Shown here piece after piece: positions 58,250-64,000 of a stretch of 64,000 bases of DNA. The translations under genes were made by a program, and so were the position numbers. Each line of letters begins with the position of its first letter. Position 1 is the first letter of the stretch. Origin of the DNA: Pseudoalteromonas spongiae UST010723-006 (lineage in GTDB: Bacteria > Pseudomonadota > Gammaproteobacteria > Enterobacterales > Alteromonadaceae); contig NZ_CP011039.1 of NCBI RefSeq assembly GCF_000238255.3, positions 297,001 to 361,000 on the forward strand. The letters are read 5' to 3'. A model generated the notes under the pieces. It was not told the origin of the DNA. It made no database searches and saw only the letters and a list, made by a program, of their open reading frames with translations.

Positions 58250-59325
58250 TGTGGTTGGCTGAATATTTAACACAATTTTACTCAGGCTTTAACGTTTTTT
58301 CGTACTTAACGTTTCGCTCTATTTTAGGTGTGTTAACCGCACTTATGCTGTCGCTTTATTTTGGTCCAAAATTGATTCGTCGTTTGCAGCTAATGCAAAT
58401 TGGTCAAACTGTACGTGATGACGGCCCAGAATCGCATTTATCTAAATCAGGCACACCAACAATGGGCGGCATTTTGATTTTAGGTTCTATTTTTGCCAGT
58501 ACATTGTTATGGGCTGACCTAAGCAACCGTTATGTATTGGTCACGTTATTTGTTATCGGCTCACTTGGTGTTGTGGGTTTTATTGATGACTACCGTAAAG
58601 TAGTACGTAAAAACACTGACGGCCTGATTGCCCGTTGGAAATACTTTTGGCAGTCGGTAATTGCTTTAACTGCCGGTGCATTTTTATTTTACAGTGCTGC
58701 GTTACCGCAAGAAACTGCGCTTGTTGTACCTTTCTTTAAAGAAGTAATGCCACAGCTTGGCTTGTTTTACATTGTAATGGCTTACTTTGTAATTGTTGGT
58801 ACATCAAACGCCGTTAACTTAACCGATGGATTAGACGGACTAGCTATTGTACCTACGATTTTAGTTGCGGGCGCATTTGCATTTATTGCGTACGTAACCA
58901 GTAACGTTAATTTTGCCAACTACCTACATATTCCTTATATCCCAGAAGCGAGTGAACTAGTTGTTCTTTGTACTGCGATTGTGGGGGCGGGTTTAGGTTT
59001 CTTATGGTTTAACACATATCCAGCGCAAGTATTTATGGGCGATGTAGGTTCGCTTGCGCTAGGTGGTGCACTTGGCATTATCGCGGTATTAGTGCGACAA
59101 GAATTGGTACTCGTGATTATGGGTGGTGTTTTTGTAATGGAAGCACTATCGGTTATTTTGCAGGTGGGCTCATACAAATTGCGCGGCCAACGTATATTTC
59201 GCATGGCACCCATACACCATCACTATGAATTAAAAGGTTGGCCAGAACCACGGGTAATTGTGCGTTTTTGGATTATTTCGGTGGTTTTAGTTTTAGCCGG
59301 TTTAGCAACATTAAAGCTGAGATAA
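58243..59325 (+). CDS. mraY: Phospho-MurNAc-pentapeptide transferase MraY
   Basis: This 360-residue enzyme with ten membrane helices makes lipid I from UDP-MurNAc-pentapeptide and undecaprenyl phosphate. The family motifs [23 protein letters not shown] (DDxxK region), [11 protein letters not shown] and [13 protein letters not shown] are all present. The start MLMWLAEYL aligns with the E. coli N-terminus MLVWLAEHL, supporting the first of two ATGs. Confidence 0.98.
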   Translation: MLMWLAEYLTQFYSGFNVFSYLTFRSILGVLTALMLSLYFGPKLIRRLQLMQIGQTVRDDGPESHLSKSGTPTMGGILILGSIFASTLLWADLSNRYVLVTLFVIGSLGVVGFIDDYRKVVRKNTDGLIARWKYFWQSVIALTAGAFLFYSAALPQETALVVPFFKEVMPQLGLFYIVMAYFVIVGTSNAVNLTDGLDGLAIVPTILVAGAFAFIAYVTSNVNFANYLHIPYIPEASELVVLCTAIVGAGLGFLWFNTYPAQVFMGDVGSLALGGALGIIAVLVRQELVLVIMGGVFVMEALSVILQVGSYKLRGQRIFRMAPIHHHYELKGWPEPRVIVRFWIISVVLVLAGLATLKLR

Positions 59326-60633
59326 ATGAATTATTTAGACGAACTTAAAAACAAAAAAATTATTGTGCTTGGGCTGGGTGTATCCGGTCTGAGCACAATG
59401 CGTTTTTTCGCTCGTAAAAATATTGCGTTTAGCGTTGTGGATAGTCGTGATTTGCCACCTAATGCTGATATTGCTACACAGCTTGCAACAGATACACATT
59501 TTGGTGCCCTTAATGATACGTTGTTTAAAAACGTTGATTTAATCGTTATTAGCCCAGGTATTGCGCTTTTTAACATGTATATACAAGATGCAATAACCCG
59601 TGGTGTAGAAGTGATTGGCGATGTTGAGCTATTTGCTCGGATTAATACCAAAGCTGTGTATGCGGTAACAGGCTCTAATGGCAAGTCGTCTGTGGTTACA
59701 CTAACGCGCGATGTATTAAAGCAAGCGGGTTATAAAGTGGCGCTTGCGGGCAACATTGGTACACCGGTACTGGATGTTATTGACCAAGATTACGATTGCT
59801 ATGTATTGGAGCTATCGAGCTTTCAATTAGAGACAACGCATTCGTTAGTGTGCGAAGCAAGTTGCGTGCTAAACATTAGTGAAGACCATATGGATCGTTA
59901 CGACAGCCTTGGTGATTATGCTTACGCTAAACAGCGCATTCATTTACACAGTAAACACGTGGTTGTTAATTTTGATGATGCATTAACCCATTGTGAGCAA
60001 ACGCCAGGTGTTAGTTTTGGTGCGCAACAAGGTGATTACACGATTTCGCAGCAATGCTTCAATGTACACGGCAAACAAATGTTGAGTACTGATGAGCTAA
60101 AAGTGATTGGATTACACAACCAATTAAACGCGCTTGCAGTTATGGCGCTGTTAGAAAATCTTAAACTGCCAGTTGATGTGTTTAAAACGGCGTTTAATCA
60201 GTTTTCAGGGCTTGCTCATCGCTGCCAATTAGTATGTGAAGATAACGGCGTACTATATGTTAATGACTCCAAAGCGACGAACGTTGGTGCAACACAAGCT
60301 GCATTAACAAGCTTAGCTAAAGGTAAAAATATTATTTTATTAGCGGGCGGTGTTGGCAAAGGTGCTGATTTTTCACCATTAAAAGTTGATATTGAAACGA
60401 CCGTTAAACAGCTTATAACCTTTGGTAAAGATAAAGCTCAGATAGCGGCGTTATGTGAAAACGCAATTCAGACAAGTTCATTTGAAGATGCCGTATTACA
60501 GGCGAAGGCTATCGCTGTTTCAGGCGACATTGTATTGCTAGCCCCTGCGTGCGCGAGTTTTGATATGTTTAACAGCTTTGAACATCGTGGCGATGTATTT
60601 GTTGAGTTGGTTAACAAGGCGGTGAAATCATGA
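59326..60633 (+). CDS. murD: UDP-MurNAc-L-alanine-D-glutamate ligase MurD
   Basis: This 435-residue Mur ligase adds D-glutamate. A Rossmann-like N-terminal domain (IIVLGLGVSGLSTMRFF) binds the UDP substrate. The ATP loop is VTGSNGKSSVVTL, where a serine replaces the more usual threonine after the lysine. NISEDHMDRYDS and NDSKATNVGATQAAL are typical of the family. It abuts mraY and overlaps ftsW by four bases. Confidence 0.96.
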   Translation: MNYLDELKNKKIIVLGLGVSGLSTMRFFARKNIAFSVVDSRDLPPNADIATQLATDTHFGALNDTLFKNVDLIVISPGIALFNMYIQDAITRGVEVIGDVELFARINTKAVYAVTGSNGKSSVVTLTRDVLKQAGYKVALAGNIGTPVLDVIDQDYDCYVLELSSFQLETTHSLVCEASCVLNISEDHMDRYDSLGDYAYAKQRIHLHSKHVVVNFDDALTHCEQTPGVSFGAQQGDYTISQQCFNVHGKQMLSTDELKVIGLHNQLNALAVMALLENLKLPVDVFKTAFNQFSGLAHRCQLVCEDNGVLYVNDSKATNVGATQAALTSLAKGKNIILLAGGVGKGADFSPLKVDIETTVKQLITFGKDKAQIAALCENAIQTSSFEDAVLQAKAIAVSGDIVLLAPACASFDMFNSFEHRGDVFVELVNKAVKS

Positions 60634-61802
60634 AGGTGCTTGAGTTTTTAAAAGCGCAATTTCATGTGCGCTCAAATACACTTTACGATATTCCTCTTAT
60701 TTATTGCATGGTTATTTTGATTGGCGTTGGTTTTATTATGGTAACCAGCGCGTCGATGCCTACTGCAATTCGTATGTTTGATAACCCTTTCCATTTCACC
60801 ATTCGCCACGTGGTGTATTTAGTGTTGAGTATGAGTTTGTTGATGATCTCAACCAGCTTACCGATGAGTTTTTGGAAAAAGGCCAATTTACCGCTGTTGC
60901 TGGCAGGTGTACCTATGTTAATCGCGGTACTGGTTATCGGTCGTGAAGTAAACGGTTCAACGCGCTGGATTGGTTTAGGACCGATTAATATTCAAGTATC
61001 TGAAGTTGCTAAGTTATTTTTCTTTTGTTATCTCGCTGGTTACTTGGTTCGCAAAAAATCTGAGGTGCAAGAAAACTTAAAAGGCTTTATTAAACCACTA
61101 GCTGTATTTACGGTTTATGCATTTTTGATTTTGATGCAACCCGATTTAGGTACGGTAGTAGTAATGTTTGTTACAACTGTGGGTTTGCTGTTCTTAGCGG
61201 GCGCACGTTTGTGGCAATTCTTTGCTCTGATGATGGCAGGTGTTGGCTTAGTGGTATTGCTGATCGCCAGTTCACCTTATCGTCGTGCACGTATTACTGG
61301 CTTTATGGATCCTTGGGATGACCCGTTTGGTAAGGGTTATCAATTGGTTCAGTCGTTAATGGCATACAGCCGTGGAGATTGGTTTGGCCAAGGGTTAGGT
61401 AATAGTGTGCAAAAACTACAATATCTGCCTGAAGCGCATACCGACTTTATTTTCGCGATTTTAGCCGAAGAGACCGGGTTTATCGGCGTATTGAGCGTGT
61501 TAACTGTGTTATTTGTGCTGATTTTTAGAGCGCTAAATGTTGGCTTTAATGCCCTTAAAGCTGGTAAAGACTACGAAGGTTATTTGGCGCTAGGTATCGC
61601 AATTTGGTTCGCCTTTCAAAGTATGGTTAATGTTGGGGCGAGCGCGGGTATTTTACCTACCAAAGGCCTGACTTTGCCGTTCGTATCGTATGGTGGTTCA
61701 AGTTTATTAGTAATGACGGTTGCAGCCGGCATTTTATTGCGTGTTGATTTTGAGGTGAAAATGGCGACAAAACAAGCCACTGTAAGAGGGCGAAAATCAT
61801 GA
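60630..61802 (+). CDS. ftsW: Septal peptidoglycan polymerase FtsW
   Basis: This 390-residue SEDS glycosyltransferase with about ten helices polymerises septal glycan with FtsI. NGSTRWIGLGPINIQVSEVAKL, the QPDLGTVVVM region containing the catalytic aspartate, EAHTDFIFAILAEETGF and LPFVSYGGSSLLV are SEDS signatures. The first 15 or so residues are cytoplasmic. It overlaps murG by four bases (ATGA). Confidence 0.97.
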   Translation: MKVLEFLKAQFHVRSNTLYDIPLIYCMVILIGVGFIMVTSASMPTAIRMFDNPFHFTIRHVVYLVLSMSLLMISTSLPMSFWKKANLPLLLAGVPMLIAVLVIGREVNGSTRWIGLGPINIQVSEVAKLFFFCYLAGYLVRKKSEVQENLKGFIKPLAVFTVYAFLILMQPDLGTVVVMFVTTVGLLFLAGARLWQFFALMMAGVGLVVLLIASSPYRRARITGFMDPWDDPFGKGYQLVQSLMAYSRGDWFGQGLGNSVQKLQYLPEAHTDFIFAILAEETGFIGVLSVLTVLFVLIFRALNVGFNALKAGKDYEGYLALGIAIWFAFQSMVNVGASAGILPTKGLTLPFVSYGGSSLLVMTVAAGILLRVDFEVKMATKQATVRGRKS

Positions 61803-62857
61803 GTAAGAAAATAATGATTGTCGCTGGTGGCACAGGGGGGCATATCTTCCCCGGGATCGCCGTAGCAAATTATCTGCAAGAGCAAGGTTGGCAAGTAGTG
61901 TGGTTAGGCACCTCCGACCGAATGGAAGCGGATGTTGTACCGCGTCACGGCATTGATATTCGCTACATTGATGTTAAAGGGGTGCGCGGTAATGGCATTA
62001 TGCGTTTACTAAAAGCGCCCTTTATGGTGGCGAAAGCGATATTGCAAGCACGTAAAGTGATGAAACAAGAAAAGCCAAATGTATTACTTGGCATGGGTGG
62101 TTATGTTACAGGGCCTGCTGGTGTAGCAGCAAAGTTACTAGGCATTCCGGTACTAATTCATGAGCAAAATGCGGTTGCTGGCCTTAGTAACAAGTTGCTT
62201 GCCAAAATTGCAAATCAAGTGATGGCGGCGTTTCCTTCGGCATTTGATAGTGCAAAATGCAAAATTATCGGTAATCCCGTTCGCAGCAGTGTTGCAACAG
62301 CTCAAGTAGAGAAAGACAGCGAATGCTGCAATATTTTGGTGGTTGGCGGCTCGTTAGGTGCAAAAGTATTTAATGATCAATTACCTGATGTGTTTAAAAC
62401 GCTGGCACAAGAAAGTAAATTGGCTATTTTCCATCAGACTGGTAAAGGTCACTTGGCGGAAGTAACCAAACGTTATGAAAAAATGGCGCTTAACGCACAG
62501 GTGAACGAATTTATTCATGATATGGATAAAGCTTATGCGTGGGCAGATATTGTTGTATGTCGCGCAGGCGCGTTAACGGTAAGCGAAGTTGCTGCCGCGG
62601 GGAAAATGGCTGTATTTGTGCCATTTCCATATGCCGTTGATGATCACCAAACTGCAAACGCCAATTACCTTGTAGCGCAACAAGCTGCGTTACTCATTCA
62701 GCAAAAAGATATGACGCAAGACGACTTGGTTGCCTTGCTAAAACCCTATGTTCAAGATAAGTCACGGGTATTAAAAATGGCTGAAAAAGCAAAAGCGGCA
62801 GCCAAATTAGATGCAACACGCGATGTTGCAAATTTATGTATCGAATTTAGTAAGTAA
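61799..62857 (+). CDS. murG: Lipid II synthase MurG
   Basis: This 352-residue peripheral membrane glycosyltransferase adds GlcNAc to lipid I. The N-terminal glycine-rich loop is [16 protein letters not shown], followed by [14 protein letters not shown] and [11 protein letters not shown]. The C-terminal domain has [12 protein letters not shown] and [16 protein letters not shown], which bind UDP-GlcNAc. All catalytic-region motifs look intact. Confidence 0.97.
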   Translation: MSKKIMIVAGGTGGHIFPGIAVANYLQEQGWQVVWLGTSDRMEADVVPRHGIDIRYIDVKGVRGNGIMRLLKAPFMVAKAILQARKVMKQEKPNVLLGMGGYVTGPAGVAAKLLGIPVLIHEQNAVAGLSNKLLAKIANQVMAAFPSAFDSAKCKIIGNPVRSSVATAQVEKDSECCNILVVGGSLGAKVFNDQLPDVFKTLAQESKLAIFHQTGKGHLAEVTKRYEKMALNAQVNEFIHDMDKAYAWADIVVCRAGALTVSEVAAAGKMAVFVPFPYAVDDHQTANANYLVAQQAALLIQQKDMTQDDLVALLKPYVQDKSRVLKMAEKAKAAAKLDATRDVANLCIEFSK

Positions 62858-62867
62858 GAGTAGAACA

Positions 62868-64000
62868 TTGAAAAAAGATAATTTACCTGCAATGAGACGA
62901 ATCAACACTATCCACTTTATTGGTATTGGTGGTGCAGGTATGGGCGGAATTGCTGAAGTACTATTACATTTAGGCTATCAAATTACCGGCTCAGATATAA
63001 ACAAAGGCGCAATGACAGAGCGTTTGAGTAAAGCGGGCGCGAACGTTTTTATCGGGCACCGAGAAGAAAATGTTGAGCAAGCAGACGTAGTAGTTGTTTC
63101 AAGTGCCATTGATGAAAGTAATCCTGAAATCATTTGTGCCAAAGAAAAACACATTCCAATTGTACGCCGTGCGGAAATGCTGGCTGAGTTAATGCGCTTT
63201 AGGCAGGGTATTGCAGTTGCTGGTACGCATGGTAAAACCACAACGACGAGTTTAGTAGCAAGTATTTTTGCCAAAGCCGAACTTGATCCCACCTTTGTGA
63301 TTGGTGGCTTATTAAATAGCGCGGGTACTAATGCGAAGTTAGGTAGTGGTCAATATCTTATTGCTGAAGCAGATGAAAGTGACGCAAGCTTCTTACACTT
63401 AAACCCAATGATCAGCATTATTACAAATATTGAAGCGGATCATATGGATACGTATCAAGGTGACTTTGAAAATATGAAAGACACCTATATTGAATTTATC
63501 CATAACCTTCCTTTTTACGGGTTAGCCGTAGCTTGTATAGACGACTCAGTAATTCGCGAGTTATTGCCGCGCTTTAGCCGTAAATATGTGTCTTATGGTG
63601 AATCGCAAGACGCAGATTACCGTCTCATTAATTTCTCACAATCAGCTAGCTGCAGTGCCTTTGAAGTTGTGTTGCCAAATGGTGAAACACTGGCGATTAC
63701 CCTGAATTTACCTGGTAAGCACAATGCCTTAAATGCAACAGCGGCAATTGCGGTGGCGTTTGAGGAAGGCGTAAGTGAAAGCGCAATAAAAGCAGCACTA
63801 AAAGAATTTGAAGGTATTGGTCGTCGTTTTCAACATTATGGCGAGTTCAATAACGAAGTGGGCAACGTGATGTTGGTTGATGATTATGGTCATCACCCAT
63901 CTGAAGTCGCCGCAACAATAAAAGCGGCAAAGCAAGGTTGGCCTGATAAGCGTTTAGTAATGGCGTATCAACCTCATCGCTTTACGCGCACGCGTGACCT
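62868..64000 (+). CDS. murC: UDP-MurNAc-L-alanine ligase MurC (cut by window end)
   Basis: This is the first 377 or so codons of MurC, which adds L-alanine to UDP-MurNAc; the frame stays open to the window edge. The N-terminus contains [17 protein letters not shown] for UDP binding. The ATP loop is [13 protein letters not shown], and [17 protein letters not shown] lies in the C-terminal domain. I choose a TTG start at 62868, ten bases after the murG stop, because it is preceded by AAGAG at a good distance. The alternative is ATG at 62892, which would leave only a very short N-terminus before the conserved region. ddl and ftsQAZ would be expected next. Confidence 0.93.
   Translation, partial: MKKDNLPAMRRINTIHFIGIGGAGMGGIAEVLLHLGYQITGSDINKGAMTERLSKAGANVFIGHREENVEQADVVVVSSAIDESNPEIICAKEKHIPIVRRAEMLAELMRFRQGIAVAGTHGKTTTTSLVASIFAKAELDPTFVIGGLLNSAGTNAKLGSGQYLIAEADESDASFLHLNPMISIITNIEADHMDTYQGDFENMKDTYIEFIHNLPFYGLAVACIDDSVIRELLPRFSRKYVSYGESQDADYRLINFSQSASCSAFEVVLPNGETLAITLNLPGKHNALNATAAIAVAFEEGVSESAIKAALKEFEGIGRRFQHYGEFNNEVGNVMLVDDYGHHPSEVAATIKAAKQGWPDKRLVMAYQPHRFTRTRD

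Overview
The window is a gene-dense piece of chromosome from a marine gammaproteobacterium of the Alteromonadales, most like Pseudoalteromonas. This is inferred from the protein sequences, the AT-leaning base composition, and the gene order msh pilus locus - mreBCD - maf - rng - yhdP - nit - tldD. That order is the fuller version of the E. coli csrD - mreBCD - yhdE - rng - yhdP - tldD region. No rRNA, tRNA, CRISPR array, prophage or recognisable transposase was seen.

Layout. (1) 94-2873: a probable 2-oxoglutarate/iron dioxygenase paired with a class V aminotransferase-fold enzyme, a terminator, then a small HExxH protein. (2) 2898-4410: the only clearly accessory stretch. Two copies of a composite, strongly palindromic repeat face each other around a three-helix membrane-protein gene that carries a frameshift in a six-base homopolymer. 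(3) 4528-10890: an S4 RNA-binding protein, the SbcCD nuclease, and a voltage-gated cation channel with an unusually acidic selectivity filter. (4) 10966-30468: the complete MSHA type IV pilus locus (mshH to mshQ), interrupted only by a reverse-strand PLP enzyme between mshH and mshI. (5) 30624-41878: a SUMF1-fold protein, the rod-shape genes mreBCD, maf, rng, yhdP and a nitrilase-family gene. (6) 41868-51452: tldD and pmbA flanking a large Ig-like lipoprotein and darP, then a ferredoxin-NADP reductase, a DMT transporter and an S41 protease lipoprotein. (7) 51739-64000: the division and cell wall (dcw) cluster, from a MraZ operator and promoter through mraZ-rsmH-ftsL-ftsI-murE-murF-mraY-murD-ftsW-murG to a murC cut by the window edge.

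How the genes work together. The msh genes encode a whole pilus machine: a PilM/N/O-like inner-membrane platform (MshI, MshI2, MshJ), secretin and partner (MshL, MshK), ATPases (MshM, MshE), TPR protein (MshN), platform protein (MshG), major pilin (MshA), minor pilins and a large MshQ protein. MshE keeps the N-terminal domain that binds cyclic di-GMP, and the MshH protein at the head of the locus has degenerate GGDEF and EAL domains. The mre and dcw genes build the lateral wall and septum. Most genes in the msh, mre-tldD and dcw blocks overlap or are separated by only a few bases, which implies long operons.

Most of the window is conserved housekeeping sequence. The points most worth a second look are the paired structured repeats, the frameshifted membrane gene they bracket, the channel filter, a 12-bp-stem hairpin at the end of mreB, the four-box MraZ operator with a possible second inverted site upstream, and the dioxygenase/PLP-enzyme pair.
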